From positions 62,001 to 126,000 of the forward strand of contig JAPZRU010000008.1 of assembly GCA_027531255.1 (NCBI GenBank): a stretch of 64,000 bases of DNA, written 5' to 3'. Shown here in pieces: positions 49,497 through 58,587 of the stretch (positions are counted from its first letter, which is position 1; each line of letters begins with the position of its first letter). The stretch comes from Steroidobacteraceae bacterium (GTDB lineage Bacteria; Pseudomonadota; Gammaproteobacteria; Steroidobacterales; Steroidobacteraceae). A model generated the notes under the pieces. It was not told where the DNA came from. It worked only from the letters and a program-made list of their open reading frames with translations, and searched no databases. The position numbers were made by a program, and so were the translations under genes.

Positions 49497-50000
49497 GTGA
49501 AGATCCTGTTCGTCTGCATGGGCAACATCTGCCGCTCGCCCACGGCCGAGGGTGCTTTCCGCCGGCTCGTGGCCGCCGAGGCGGCCGATCTCGCGCTCGA
49601 GATCGATTCGGCCGGTACGCACGATTACCACGTCGGCGAACCGCCGGATCCGCGCAGCGTCGCGGCCGCCCAGCGGCGCGGGATCGACCTCACGCCGCTG
49701 CGCGCGCGCCGGCTGGTCGAGGCCGACTTCGAGCGCTTCGACTACGTGCTGCTGATGGACGAGCAGAATCGGCGCGACGCGCTCGGGATCGCGCCCGGGC
49801 AGTACCGCGCGCAGGTGCGCCTGTTCCTGGAGTTCGCGCCGGAACTCGGCCGGCGCGAAGTGCCCGACCCGTACTACGGCGGCGAGCCCGGGTTCGAACT
49901 GGTGCTGGATCTCGTCGACTCGGCCGCGCGCGGCCTGCTCGCGGAGATCCGCGCGGCCCTGCAGAACGGCGGGCCGCCGGAAGCGACCCGCCGTCGTTGA
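49497..50000 (+). CDS. Low-molecular-weight protein-tyrosine-phosphatase family protein
   Basis: The 167-residue product starts VKILFVCMGNICRSPTAEG, the P-loop signature CxGNxCRS with catalytic cysteine and arginine. It ends with EVPDPYYGGEPGFELVLDLV, containing the general-acid DPYY motif. Family members dephosphorylate tyrosine residues of proteins such as exopolysaccharide kinases; arsenate reductases share the fold but lack this DPYY arrangement. It starts at GTG 49497 and is convergent with rne, with only 13 bp between stops. Confidence 0.93.
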   Translation: MKILFVCMGNICRSPTAEGAFRRLVAAEAADLALEIDSAGTHDYHVGEPPDPRSVAAAQRRGIDLTPLRARRLVEADFERFDYVLLMDEQNRRDALGIAPGQYRAQVRLFLEFAPELGRREVPDPYYGGEPGFELVLDLVDSAARGLLAEIRAALQNGGPPEATRRR

Positions 50001-50013
50001 GCCGCCGCCGCGC

Positions 50014-53000
50014 TCAGGGCGCGGTGGGCGAGCGCGACTCCGATGCCGTCGGCGCGGGCGCGGCGGTCGCGCCCTGGGATTGCGGCGAAGCGACTGCGGC
50101 AGGTTCCTCGACCGCCGTCGTCTCGACGGCGCCCGCCGGCGTAGCCGCGGGGTCGGTCTCGGCCGGCGCGCGAGCGGGTGGCGGCTCGTCGATCACGGCC
50201 GGCGCCGCGGTCACCGTCGTCGGCTCGACGACCGCCGCCGCCGGCGTGGCTGCCACGGCCACCGCGGTGGCCAGTCGATCGCCGTCCGGCGGCGTGGTCG
50301 TGCCGTCGTCGGGCGCGGCCGCCGGTGCGACCGGCGCCGGCGCGGCGTGCGCCGGGTCGACGGCCGCCGCTGCCGCAGGGGCGCTCGTCTTCACCGGGCC
50401 CACGCTCCAGTCGATCTTCGCCGCCGGCGGAGGCGCGTAGCCGAGGAACGCGTCGTCCTCGGACGCTGCAGCCGTCGTCTCCGGGGCGACGGCCGCCGTC
50501 GCCGCGCCCGCGATGCCGGCGGCGCGCTGCGACCGCTCGTACGCGTCCACGTCGAGCACGGGGAACTTGCCCGAGTCGCCGATCTCCGGGATGTCGTCGC
50601 CGAACTCGTCGCGCGACTCGCCCGGCGCGCCGTCGGCCGCCTGCCCGTTGGCACCGCCCTCGCCGCGACCGCGGCGACGACCCCGGCGACGCCGGCGGCG
50701 CGGCTCGCCCGTACGCGCGTCGCCGACGAGTTCGGCACCCGGCGGCAACTCCGGCGTACCCGCCGCGCCGACGGTGGCCACCGCGCCGGCGGCCACCTCC
50801 GCGACCGGCGTATCCCCGGGGGCTGCGGCCACGGCGGGCGCACGCTCCTCGCGGGGCGGCCGCTCCTCGCGGGGCGCGCGCTCCTCGCGCGGACGATCGC
50901 CGCGCGGGCGGTCCTGGCGCGGCCGGTCGTCACGCGCACGCTCGTCGCGCGGCGGCCGCTCGCTCCTCGGCTTGTCGTCGCGCCGCGCGTCGTCGCGACG
51001 GCTCTCGTCGCGGCCGCGAGTCTCGTCGCGCGGCTTGTCCTCGCGGGGCTTCTCGTCTCGCCGCGCGTCGTCGCGGCCACGCTCCGGCCGTCCGTCTCGC
51101 GAGCGGCGGTCGTCGCCGCGACCGCGCCCGTCGCGACGGTCACCGCGGCCGCGATCGCCACGCTCGCCGCGATCGCCCCGCTCGTCGCGCCGGCGCGACC
51201 GATCGTCACGGGCGCCGCGCTTCGCGCCCTCGCTGCCCGCGGGCTCCGACGTGGCGGGCGCGGTGGCGGCCGGCGGCGTGCCGGTGCCCACGAGCCACGT
51301 CCACAGGCGCCTGATCGCGCCCTCGCGATAGACCGGGCCGGTGGCCACCGGCGCGGCCGCGACGGCGACCGGCGGCGGTGCCGGCTCCGGGGTCGGCGTC
51401 CACACCTGCGGCGGCGGCGTCGTCGGCGCCGGCGTCGCCGGCGGGATCACCTGCACGGCCGGGGCGTCCGCGGGCTTCTTGCGCTCGCCGGCGAGGTCGA
51501 GCTCGAACGACGGCTGCTCCGCCATCTGGTAGCTGGTCTGCGTGTTCTCGGGCAGGCCGGCCTCGTCGTCGCGGACGCGGCGGATCGAGTAGTTCGGCGT
51601 CTCCATGTGCTCGTTCGGCACCAGCACGATGTCGACGGCGCCGCGCTCCTCGAGCTGGCGCAGCCAGTCGCGCTTCTCGTTGAACAGGAAGGTCGCGACC
51701 GCGACCGGCAGCTGCGCGATCACCTTCGAGGTGCGGTCCTTGCGCGCCTCCTCGCCGATCAGGCGCAGGATCGCGAGCGCGAGCGACTCGACGCTCCTGA
51801 TCGTGCCCATGCCGGTGCAGCGCGGGCAGACCTGGTGCGTGCTCTCGCCGAGCGACGGCCGCAGGCGCTGCCGCGACATCTCGAGCAGGCCGAAGCGGGA
51901 GATGCGCCCGATCTGGATCCGGGCCTTGTCCTGCTTGACCGCGTCGCGCAGCCGGTCCTCGACCGCGCGCTGGTTCTTGGTCGACTCCATGTCGATGAAG
52001 TCGATGACGATCAGGCCGCCGAGGTCGCGCAGGCGCAGCTGGCGCGCGATCTCGTCGGCCGCCTCGAGGTTGGTGTTCGTCGCCGTCGTCTCGATGTCCG
52101 CGCCCTTGGTGGCGCGTGCCGAGTTGATGTCGATCGAGACCAGCGCCTCGGTGTGGTCGATCACGAGGCTGCCGCCGGACGGCAGCGTGACCTTGTGGTT
52201 GTGCGCGCTCTCGATCTGGTTCTCGATCTGGAAGCGCGTGAACAGCGGCACGTCGTCGGTGTACAGCTTCAGCTTGCGCTGCGACTCCGGCGGCATGAAG
52301 CGCGTCATGTACTCCTGGGCGCGCTCGTAGCAGGCCTGGTCGTCGATCAGCACCTCGCCGACGTCGTCCGAGAGGTAGTCGCGCAGCGAGCGCGCGACCG
52401 CGTCGCTCTCCTGGTAGATCAGGAACGGGGCGGGGCGGTCCTTGGCGGCCGCGGCGATCGCGTCCCAGTTCGCCTTCAGGTTGTTCAGGTCCCACTGCAG
52501 CTCGTCGGTCGAGCGACCGACGCCGGCGGTGCGCACGATCGCGCCCATGCCGTCGGGGATCTGGAGCGCCTCCATCGCCTCGCGGGTGGCCTCGCGGTCC
52601 TCGCCCTCGATGCGGCGCGAGACGCCGCCGGCGCGCGGGTTGTTCGGCATCAGCACCAGGAAGCGGCCGGCGAGGCTGATGAAGGTGGTCAGCGCCGCGC
52701 CCTTGTTGCCGCGCTCCTCCTTCTCGACCTGGACGATGATGTCCTGGCCCTCGCGCAGCAGTTCCCGGATGTTCATCCGGCCGCCCTGCGGCTGGGTCTG
52801 GAACCACTCCTTGGCGACTTCCTTCAGCGGGAGGAAGCCGTGGCGGTCGGCGCCGTAGTCGACGAACGCGGCCTCGAGGCTAGGTTCGACGCGGGTGATG
52901 CGGCCCTTGTAGACGTTGGCCTTCTTCTGCTCCCTGGACGGGATCTCGATCGACAGGTCGTAGAGTTTCTGTCCGTCGACGAGCGCGACGCGCAGTTCTT

Positions 53001-53034
53001 CCTGCTGCGTGGCGTTGATCAGCATTCTCTTCAT
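50014..53034 (-). CDS. rne: Ribonuclease E
   Basis: RNase E is the central endoribonuclease of mRNA decay and rRNA processing and scaffolds the degradosome. The 1006-residue product starts [19 protein letters not shown], with an S1 domain near residues 38-120. Catalytic aspartates lie in VSIDINSA and IVIDFIDME, and the zinc-link CPRCTGMG lies near residue 405. The C-terminal half is disordered: a basic/acidic Arg-Asp-Glu-rich stretch at about residues 600-733, an [13 protein letters not shown] patch, and Ala/Pro-rich segments to the end. A membrane-targeting amphipathic helix may be RRLWTWLVG near residue 580. It is preceded by a long leader. Confidence 0.96.
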   Translation of the reverse strand: MKRMLINATQQEELRVALVDGQKLYDLSIEIPSREQKKANVYKGRITRVEPSLEAAFVDYGADRHGFLPLKEVAKEWFQTQPQGGRMNIRELLREGQDIIVQVEKEERGNKGAALTTFISLAGRFLVLMPNNPRAGGVSRRIEGEDREATREAMEALQIPDGMGAIVRTAGVGRSTDELQWDLNNLKANWDAIAAAAKDRPAPFLIYQESDAVARSLRDYLSDDVGEVLIDDQACYERAQEYMTRFMPPESQRKLKLYTDDVPLFTRFQIENQIESAHNHKVTLPSGGSLVIDHTEALVSIDINSARATKGADIETTATNTNLEAADEIARQLRLRDLGGLIVIDFIDMESTKNQRAVEDRLRDAVKQDKARIQIGRISRFGLLEMSRQRLRPSLGESTHQVCPRCTGMGTIRSVESLALAILRLIGEEARKDRTSKVIAQLPVAVATFLFNEKRDWLRQLEERGAVDIVLVPNEHMETPNYSIRRVRDDEAGLPENTQTSYQMAEQPSFELDLAGERKKPADAPAVQVIPPATPAPTTPPPQVWTPTPEPAPPPVAVAAAPVATGPVYREGAIRRLWTWLVGTGTPPAATAPATSEPAGSEGAKRGARDDRSRRRDERGDRGERGDRGRGDRRDGRGRGDDRRSRDGRPERGRDDARRDEKPREDKPRDETRGRDESRRDDARRDDKPRSERPPRDERARDDRPRQDRPRGDRPREERAPREERPPREERAPAVAAAPGDTPVAEVAAGAVATVGAAGTPELPPGAELVGDARTGEPRRRRRRGRRRGRGEGGANGQAADGAPGESRDEFGDDIPEIGDSGKFPVLDVDAYERSQRAAGIAGAATAAVAPETTAAASEDDAFLGYAPPPAAKIDWSVGPVKTSAPAAAAAVDPAHAAPAPVAPAAAPDDGTTTPPDGDRLATAVAVAATPAAAVVEPTTVTAAPAVIDEPPPARAPAETDPAATPAGAVETTAVEEPAAVASPQSQGATAAPAPTASESRSPTAP

Positions 53035-53603
53035 TGGCCCCTACTCGAATGGCACAGGGGGCCGACCGACCGGAAGCGCGCGATGGCGCGAGCGTCTCGA
53101 ACGATGCGAGGCGGGGAGTGTTCGACGAGCGGGAGTGTTGAGACACCGTGTCGTGAACCATCGTGGTCCGGAAGCCTCCGCTTCCCGACAGACCGTCCGG
53201 CGCGAACCGCCCCGCCCGAGGGGGCCAGGCCGCGCGCCGGGCCTGCATAGCTTCTTGAGCCCGTTGACCGGTACGCGCGGCGCGCGGATCCCTGCGGGAG
53301 CGCGCCGCGGGCGGCTGTGGACGCCGCGCCTCCAAGTCATCGGCCGAACGATGGTCCCGGCGTAGCGCGACGCGGCGGACCGGATGGGGCGCGCTCGCGA
53401 CGGATCGGACGGGACCAACTACTATGCGACGCCAGTGAGTCGTTCGGGCCCGGGGGAGTTGCCGCGCGAGCCGCGGGGCTGTTCTTCGGGACCTTCGACG
53501 ACGCGGACGCCGCGCTGTGAGCGGAGCGGCCACGAGGCACTTCGTACCCGGTGCGTCGCTCTCTCGACGTCGCCGAAACTAACAGAGCACCGCCGACAAA
53601 TCA
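53035..53603 (-). promoter_or_regulatory. Long divergent region and structured leader of rne
   Basis: This 569-bp gap separates the divergent rne and rluC genes and holds no convincing coding region. On the rne side it contains a 10-bp hairpin at 53276-53309, a 6-bp hairpin at 53170-53185 (loop CTCC), a short stem at 53142-53152 and a 9-bp direct repeat GGGAGTGTT at 53114 and 53131. E. coli rne has a 361-nt leader with hairpins that RNase E uses for autoregulation, so a comparable leader is likely. A possible minus-strand -10 (CATAGT) lies at 53421-53426, but it lacks a -35. Confidence 0.6.
53276..53309 (-). repeat. 10-bp stem-loop in the rne leader
   Basis: CGCGGCGCGC (53276-53285) pairs perfectly with GCGCGCCGCG (53300-53309) across a 14-base loop. 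No T-run follows, so a structural leader element is more likely than a terminator. Confidence 0.6.
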
Positions 53604-54620
53604 ATGCCTTACGAACGAGCGCGCAAGCAGCTTCCGGAATCGCCCGGTCCCGCGAGGGAAACCACCGGCGTCCAGCGGGTCACGGTGCCGGCCGATGACG
53701 CGGGCCAGCGGATCGACAACTGGCTGCTGCGCACGTTGAAGGGCGTGCCGCGCTCGCACGTGTACCGCATCCTGCGGCGCGGCGAGGTGCGCGTGAACGG
53801 CAAGCGCGCGAAGCCCGAGTACCGGATGGAGGCCGGCGACGAAGTGCGCCTGCCGCCGGTGCGCCCGGAGGCGGAAGCGGGCCCGCGCCGCGTCCCGGAC
53901 TCGCTGATCCGGACGGTCGAGTCCGCGATCGTCCACGCCGACGAGGACCTGCTCGTGATCGCGAAGCCGCCCGGCCTCGCGGTGCACGGCGGCAGCGGCC
54001 TCGCGTTCGGCGTGATCGAGGCGCTGCGGGCGTCGCGCCCGGACGAGCCGCTGGAACTCGTGCACCGGCTCGACCGCGAAACCAGCGGCCTGCTGCTGGT
54101 CGCCCGCAAGCGCGCTGCGCTGCGCACGCTGCACGCGCTGATCCGCGACGGCGAGATGCAGAAGCGCTACCTCGCGCTGGTACGCGGCCAGTGGGACCTG
54201 GGCCGGAAGATCATCGACGTGCCGCTCGACGTGCGCGGCAAGCAGGGCGGCGAGCGCATGGTCAAGGTGCGCGAGGGCGGCAAGGAGTCGCAATCCACGT
54301 TCGAGGCGGTGGACTTCTACGGCGCGAAGGCGACGCTGATGCAGGTCGACATCGCGACCGGTCGCACGCACCAGATCCGCGTGCACGCCGCGTGGGCGAA
54401 CCACCCGATCGCCGGCGACGACAAGTACGGGGACCGCGAGTTCAACGCGCAGATGCGCGAACTCGGCCTCGAGCGCATGTTCCTGCACGCGCACGCGGTG
54501 TCGTTCGAGTGGCCGGGCTCGCGCAAGACCTTCGCGGTCAGCGTGCCGCTGCCGCCGGAACTGGCGGGCGTCGTGGACCGCCTCGCGACCTCGAGGCGCA
54601 AGCGGTCGCGCCGGCGCTAG
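53604..54620 (+). CDS. rluC: 23S rRNA pseudouridine synthase RluC type
   Basis: RluC isomerises U955, U2504 and U2580 of 23S rRNA. The 338-residue product has an N-terminal S4 domain (RIDNWLLRTLKGVPRSHVYRILRRGEVRVNGKR), then the RluA-family catalytic core with the aspartate in HRLDRETSGLLL at about residues 152-163, and ATGRTHQIRVHAAWANHPIAGDDKYGD. Position next to rne, divergent, matches E. coli and Pseudomonas and supports RluC over RluD. Confidence 0.93.
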   Translation: MPYERARKQLPESPGPARETTGVQRVTVPADDAGQRIDNWLLRTLKGVPRSHVYRILRRGEVRVNGKRAKPEYRMEAGDEVRLPPVRPEAEAGPRRVPDSLIRTVESAIVHADEDLLVIAKPPGLAVHGGSGLAFGVIEALRASRPDEPLELVHRLDRETSGLLLVARKRAALRTLHALIRDGEMQKRYLALVRGQWDLGRKIIDVPLDVRGKQGGERMVKVREGGKESQSTFEAVDFYGAKATLMQVDIATGRTHQIRVHAAWANHPIAGDDKYGDREFNAQMRELGLERMFLHAHAVSFEWPGSRKTFAVSVPLPPELAGVVDRLATSRRKRSRRR

Positions 54621-54680
54621 CGGCTGCCGCGCCGATCGGGGCCGCTCGGGCCGGCGGTCGCGGGCCGTGGGCGTCGGTCG

Positions 54681-55280
54681 TCAAAGGCACTGCGGCAGCC
54701 GGGTCAGCGGGTCGAAGCCCGCCTTCCGCAAGCCGTTCGCCACCCAGAGCAGCGGCAGGCCGACCAGCGCGGTGGGATCGTCGGTCTCGATGCGTTCGAA
54801 CAGCACGATGCCGAGCCCCTCGGAGCGGAAACTGCCCGCGCAGTCGAGCGGCTGGTCGAGTTCGACGTAGCGCTCGATCTCCTCGGAGGTGAGCACGCGG
54901 AACTTCACGCGCGTCACGTCGACGTGCGTGAGCGCCTCGTCGCCCTGCTTCATCAGGCGCACCGCGGTGTGGAAGGTGACGACGCGCCCGCTGCAGACCG
55001 ACAGCTGCATCCTCGCGTTGTCGGCGGTGCCCGGCTTGCCGAGGATGTCGTCGTCGCACTCGGCGACCTGGTCCGCGCCGATCACCCAGGCCGCCGGGTT
55101 CAGCTTCGCGACGGCCTCGGCCTTCGCGATCGCGAGCCGCTGCGCCAGCGCGCGCGGCGATTCGCCGGGTCGCGGCAGTTCGTCCACCCTCGGGCTCGCG
55201 GTCGTGAACGGCAGTCGCAGGCGCTCGAGCAGCTGTCGACGGTAGGGGGAGGTCGAGGCGAGGACGAGGCTGGCGGTCAT
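54681..55280 (-). CDS. Maf/YceF nucleoside triphosphate pyrophosphatase
   Basis: Maf-type proteins hydrolyse non-canonical or methylated NTPs; YceF-type acts on 7-methyl-GTP. The 199-residue product begins ASLVLASTSPYRRQLLERL, with VDELPRPGESPRALAQRLAIAKAEAVA, VIGADQVAECDDDILGKPG, and QLSVCSGRVVTFHTAV. The gene beside yceD-rpmF matches the yceF position in E. coli. The ATG at 55278-55280 gives the family N-terminus; an in-frame ATG 20 codons upstream gives an unlikely tail. Confidence 0.93.
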   Translation of the reverse strand: MTASLVLASTSPYRRQLLERLRLPFTTASPRVDELPRPGESPRALAQRLAIAKAEAVAKLNPAAWVIGADQVAECDDDILGKPGTADNARMQLSVCSGRVVTFHTAVRLMKQGDEALTHVDVTRVKFRVLTSEEIERYVELDQPLDCAGSFRSEGLGIVLFERIETDDPTALVGLPLLWVANGLRKAGFDPLTRLPQCL

Positions 55281-55316
55281 GCACGTTCCGTGTTGCGCCC
55301 GAGGGCGAGGTTGAGA

Positions 55317-55345
55317 ACCATACGAATCAATGCGTTGCACGCCAA
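55317..55345 (-). promoter_or_regulatory. Promoter of the maf/yceF gene
   Basis: Read on the minus strand, TTGGCG (plus-strand 55340-55345) is followed after 17 bases by TATGGT (55317-55322). Each hexamer matches four of six consensus bases. Transcription would start about 30 bases before the maf ATG. Confidence 0.5.
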
Positions 55346-55353
55346 ATCGATTT
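55344..55353. promoter_or_regulatory. AAATCGATTT palindrome between back-to-back -35 boxes
   Basis: This perfect 10-bp palindrome overlaps the ends of both divergent -35 elements (maf and yceD). It is an AT-rich island in GC-rich DNA and could be an operator. The binding protein is unknown. Confidence 0.45.
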
Positions 55354-55380
55354 GACGGTGCAGTGCGTCGCCACTATCAT
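55352..55380 (+). promoter_or_regulatory. Sigma-70 promoter of yceD-rpmF-plsX-fabH
   Basis: TTGACG (55352-55357), a 17-base spacer and TATCAT (55375-55380) form the best vegetative promoter in the window. The predicted start near 55387 is only a few bases before the yceD ATG at 55391. Confidence 0.75.
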
Positions 55381-55390
55381 AGCGGCCCCT

Positions 55391-55927
55391 ATGCAGAAGC
55401 CCCTCACCGATCCAGTGGACGTGGGGCTCCTGAGCGCGAGCCGCACGGCCTTCCGTCGCACCTACGTGCTGGCGGATTTCGAGCGGCTGCGGGACGGCCT
55501 CGCCAAGGACGAGGGGTCCGCCGAAGTCGAGTTCCGGTTCCATGCGGCGAACGAGTTTCCCGCGCTCGAGGGCGAAGTCCGGGCGCGGCCGTGGCTCGTC
55601 TGCCAGCGGTGCCTGAACCCGTACGAGCAGGCGGTGGAGTCGCCGTTCCGCGTGGCGTTCGCTCCGACCGAGGAAGCGTCGGCGCGGGTGCCGGAAGGGT
55701 ACGAAGGGGTCGTGGCGCCGCACGGCCGCGCGAAGCTCGCCGAGCTCGTCGAGGACGAGCTGCTGCTCGCGCTGCCGCTGGTGCCGATGCACGCGTCGCC
55801 CGCCGAGTGCGAGGGCGCGGTCGAGCAGCCGACGCCGGATCCCGCCGACGTGGCGGTTGGCCCCGGGGATGAGAAGACCGAGTCGCAGCGCCCGTTCGCC
55901 AGCTTGCGGGAACTGCTGGATCGCTAG
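55391..55927 (+). CDS. yceD: YceD (DUF177) ribosome-biogenesis-associated protein
   Basis: The 178-residue product starts [12 protein letters not shown] and contains [16 protein letters not shown], the conserved C-x2-C region, and [19 protein letters not shown], both hallmarks of the YceD/DUF177 family. The family is linked to 23S rRNA accumulation in plants and bacteria and always precedes rpmF. No ribosome-binding site is seen upstream of the ATG and the predicted transcription start is almost at the ATG. Confidence 0.92.
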   Translation: MQKPLTDPVDVGLLSASRTAFRRTYVLADFERLRDGLAKDEGSAEVEFRFHAANEFPALEGEVRARPWLVCQRCLNPYEQAVESPFRVAFAPTEEASARVPEGYEGVVAPHGRAKLAELVEDELLLALPLVPMHASPAECEGAVEQPTPDPADVAVGPGDEKTESQRPFASLRELLDR

Positions 55928-55944
55928 AGTTTCAGGAGACGACG

Positions 55945-56139
55945 ATGCCCGTCCAGAAGAGCCGCAAGACGCCGTCCAAGCGCGGCATGCACCGTTCGCA
56001 CGACCACCTGAGCGCGCCGGCGCTGTCGTCCGATCCGACCTCCGGCGAGACGCATCTGCGTCACCGCGTCAGCCGCGACGGCTACTACCGCGGCAGGAAG
56101 GTCATCGAGACCACGAAGGCCGAGGACGACTCGGAGTAA
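55945..56139 (+). CDS. rpmF: 50S ribosomal protein L32
   Basis: The 64-residue product is basic and starts [20 protein letters not shown], the bL32 signature, then [20 protein letters not shown]. It lacks the four zinc-binding cysteines, so it is the C-minus type. An AGGAG ribosome-binding site precedes the ATG. It is 17 bp downstream of yceD. Confidence 0.98.
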   Translation: MPVQKSRKTPSKRGMHRSHDHLSAPALSSDPTSGETHLRHRVSRDGYYRGRKVIETTKAEDDSE

Positions 56140-56185
56140 GGGTGGCCGGGAGGATTCCGGCCCGCCGCGCACGGCGCGGTCGCTC

Positions 56186-57196
56186 TTGAGCTCCACGCTG
56201 CCCATCGCCGTCGACGCCATGAGCGGCGACCGCGGGCCGGCCACGTGCGTGCCCGCGGCGCTCGCAGTGCTGCGCGAGGATCCGGCGCTGGAACTGGTCC
56301 TCGTCGGCCAGCCCGCCGTCGTCGAGCCGCTGCTCGCCGGCCTCGATGCCGCGGCGCGTGCCCGCGTCCGGGTGCTGCCCGCCAGCCAGGTGGTGGCGAT
56401 GGACGAACGGCCGCGCGACGCGATCCGCCGCAAGAAGGATTCGTCGCTGCGTCGCGCGCTCGACCTCGTGGCCGGCGGCGAGGCCTCGGCCTGCGTGTCC
56501 GCCGGCAACACCGGCGCGCTCATGGCCACCGCGCACTTCGTGCTCGGCGTGATCCCGGGCGTCGAGCGTCCCGCGATCATCTCGTCGATTCCCTCGGCCG
56601 GCGGCCACACCCACATGCTGGACCTCGGCGCGAACGCCTCGGCTACGCCCGACCAGTTGTTCCAGTTCGCGGTGATGGGCGCCGTGGTCGCCGCCGGGGT
56701 GCACGGGCTCGAGCGGCCGCGCGTCGGGCTCCTCAACATCGGCGCGGAGGACATCAAGGGCGACGAGATCGTGCAGGCCGCGCACCGTCGGCTGCAGGAC
56801 TCGAAGCTCGAGTACCTCGGCTACGTCGAGGGCAACGACATCTTCGGCGACCGCGTCGACGTCGTGGTCACCGACGGTTTCACGGGCAACGTCGCGCTGA
56901 AGACCATGGAAGGGCTCGCGAAGATGATCGGCGGCATCCTGCGCGAGGAATTCACGGCGGGCCCGGTGCGCAAGCTCGGTGCCTTGGCGGCACGGCCGGC
57001 GCTCGACGCGATCCGCGGCCGGCTCGACCCGCGGCGCTACAACGGCGCGAGCATGGTCGGCCTGGCCGGCATCGTCATCAAGAGCCACGGCGGCGCGGAC
57101 GAGACCGCGTTCGCGAACGCCGTGCGCCTCGGTCACGCCGAGGCCCGCAAGGGACTGCCCACGGAGATCGGTCGGCAACTGGCGGAGGCGGCCTGA
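56186..57196 (+). CDS. plsX: Phosphate acyltransferase PlsX
   Basis: PlsX makes acyl-phosphate from acyl-ACP for phospholipid synthesis. The 336-residue product has [12 protein letters not shown] at the N-terminus (family DAMGGD with Ser for Gly), [68 protein letters not shown] and [12 protein letters not shown] at 56186 is the only start that includes the first strand; no ATG or GTG fits. fabH begins 1 bp after its stop. Confidence 0.95.
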   Translation: MSSTLPIAVDAMSGDRGPATCVPAALAVLREDPALELVLVGQPAVVEPLLAGLDAAARARVRVLPASQVVAMDERPRDAIRRKKDSSLRRALDLVAGGEASACVSAGNTGALMATAHFVLGVIPGVERPAIISSIPSAGGHTHMLDLGANASATPDQLFQFAVMGAVVAAGVHGLERPRVGLLNIGAEDIKGDEIVQAAHRRLQDSKLEYLGYVEGNDIFGDRVDVVVTDGFTGNVALKTMEGLAKMIGGILREEFTAGPVRKLGALAARPALDAIRGRLDPRRYNGASMVGLAGIVIKSHGGADETAFANAVRLGHAEARKGLPTEIGRQLAEAA

Positions 57197-57197
57197 C

Positions 57198-58166
57198 ATG
57201 TACTCACGGATTGCCGGCACCGGCCGGTACCTGCCCGAGAAGGTGCTGACGAACGCCGATCTCGAGAAGATCGTCGACACCAGCGAAGATTGGATCCGCT
57301 CGCGCACGGGCATCGAGCGGCGGCACATCGCCGCGGAGCACGAGACCACCGCGACGATGTCGGCGGAGGCCGCGAAGCGCGCGATGGAGATGGCCGGCGT
57401 GACGGCCGCGGACGTCGACTTCGTCGTGGTCGGCACCACCTCGCCGGACCTCGTGTTCCCGAACGTCGCCTGCATCGTGCAGGACCTGCTCGGCATCCAC
57501 GACTGTCCCGCGTTCTCGCTCGAGACCGCATGCAGCGGCTTCATCTACGCGCTCGCGATGGCCGACAAGTTCGTGAAGGCGGGCGAGGCGAAGTGCGCGC
57601 TCGTGATCGGCGCCGAGACGCTCTCGCGCATCACGGACTGGACCGACCGCACCACCTGCGTGATCTTCGCCGACGGCGCGGGCGCGGCGATCCTGACGCC
57701 GTCGGAGGAGCCCGGGATCCTGACGACGCTGATCTCCGCCGACGGCCAGTACCGGGACCTGCTCGGCTTCCCGTACGGCCCGGCCTCCGGCTTCGACAAG
57801 CTGCGCGCGGGCGCGCAGGCCGGCATCACGATGAAGGGCACCGAGGTCTTCAAGGTCGCGGTCAACACGCTGTCGAGGCTCGTCGACCAGACGCTGACGA
57901 AGGCCGGCGTCGAGGCCTCCCAGATCGACTGGCTGGTGCCGCACCAGGCGAACCTGCGGATCATCCAGGCGGCCGCCAAGAAGCTCGACATGCCGATGGA
58001 GCGGGTGGTGGTCACCGTGCAGGATCACGGCAACACCTCGGCGGCCTCGGTGCCGCTGGCGCTCGACGTGGCGGTCCGGGACGGCCGCATCAAGCGCGGT
58101 CAACTGGTGCTGCTCGAGACCTTTGGCGGCGGGTTCACGTGGGGATCCGCGCTCGTCCGGTTCTGA
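57198..58166 (+). CDS. fabH: Beta-ketoacyl-ACP synthase III
   Basis: FabH condenses acetyl-CoA with malonyl-ACP to start fatty acid synthesis. The triad is visible: Cys112 in LETACSGF, His249 in VPHQANLRI and Asn279 in DHGNTSAAS, with the C-terminal [16 protein letters not shown]. Length is 322 (E. coli 317). In most relatives fabD, fabG and acpP follow; here a different gene set does. Confidence 0.97.
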   Translation: MYSRIAGTGRYLPEKVLTNADLEKIVDTSEDWIRSRTGIERRHIAAEHETTATMSAEAAKRAMEMAGVTAADVDFVVVGTTSPDLVFPNVACIVQDLLGIHDCPAFSLETACSGFIYALAMADKFVKAGEAKCALVIGAETLSRITDWTDRTTCVIFADGAGAAILTPSEEPGILTTLISADGQYRDLLGFPYGPASGFDKLRAGAQAGITMKGTEVFKVAVNTLSRLVDQTLTKAGVEASQIDWLVPHQANLRIIQAAAKKLDMPMERVVVTVQDHGNTSAASVPLALDVAVRDGRIKRGQLVLLETFGGGFTWGSALVRF

Positions 58167-58273
58167 ACCGGATGCAACAGCGCCGATCGGGCGTCGGGAC
58201 CTCGCAGCGGAGGCGCCGGGGCGCGGTGCGCGTTCCGATGGGGTCGGCGGCGGGGCTTCTCAGGGCCGCCGCC

Positions 58274-58507
58274 TCAGCGGCCGTCGCGGGCCTTCCGCAC
58301 GCGCAGCTGCCAGGTCTGCAGCGGATCCCAGCCTTCGCCCGGTTCCTCGACTTCGAACCGGCGCGGCGGGTCCACGGCCGACGGGGCGGGCGCGCCGTGG
58401 CGCGGCTCGTGCACGCGGGCGTGCCAGACGGCGTAGGCGTCCCATCCGGGCGAGTCGGCGTCCACGTCGAAAGTGGAACCCGGCGCCAAGTCGCCCTGTC
58501 GATCCAT
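58274..58507 (-). CDS. Small protein of unknown function with two related WD-W-RV segments
   Basis: The 77-residue frame uses codons ending in G or C almost throughout, like the real genes here, and lies in a 421-bp gap between fabH and the L,D-transpeptidase where no other gene fits. It contains WDAYAVWHARVHEPR and WDPLQTWQLRVRKAR, two copies of a W-D-x4-W-x2-RV-x3-R pattern, suggesting an internal duplication. There is no signal peptide or membrane segment. The ribosome-binding site is weak. I do not recognise the family. Confidence 0.5.
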   Translation of the reverse strand: MDRQGDLAPGSTFDVDADSPGWDAYAVWHARVHEPRHGAPAPSAVDPPRRFEVEEPGEGWDPLQTWQLRVRKARDGR

Positions 58508-58587
58508 CGGTGGTGACCCCGGCCGTCGTCGTCGTAGTCTTGGAGACTAGTCGCGGCCCCGCGGCCGGAATGTGCGGAACGTCACAA

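Noticed and set aside
53317-53520. Small plus-strand open frame in the rne-rluC gap
   Set aside because: No ribosome-binding site, no recognisable motif, and it overlaps leader hairpins; treated as chance.
54621-54680. GC-rich stretch between convergent rluC and maf as a terminator
   Set aside because: No clear stem with a T-run on either strand.
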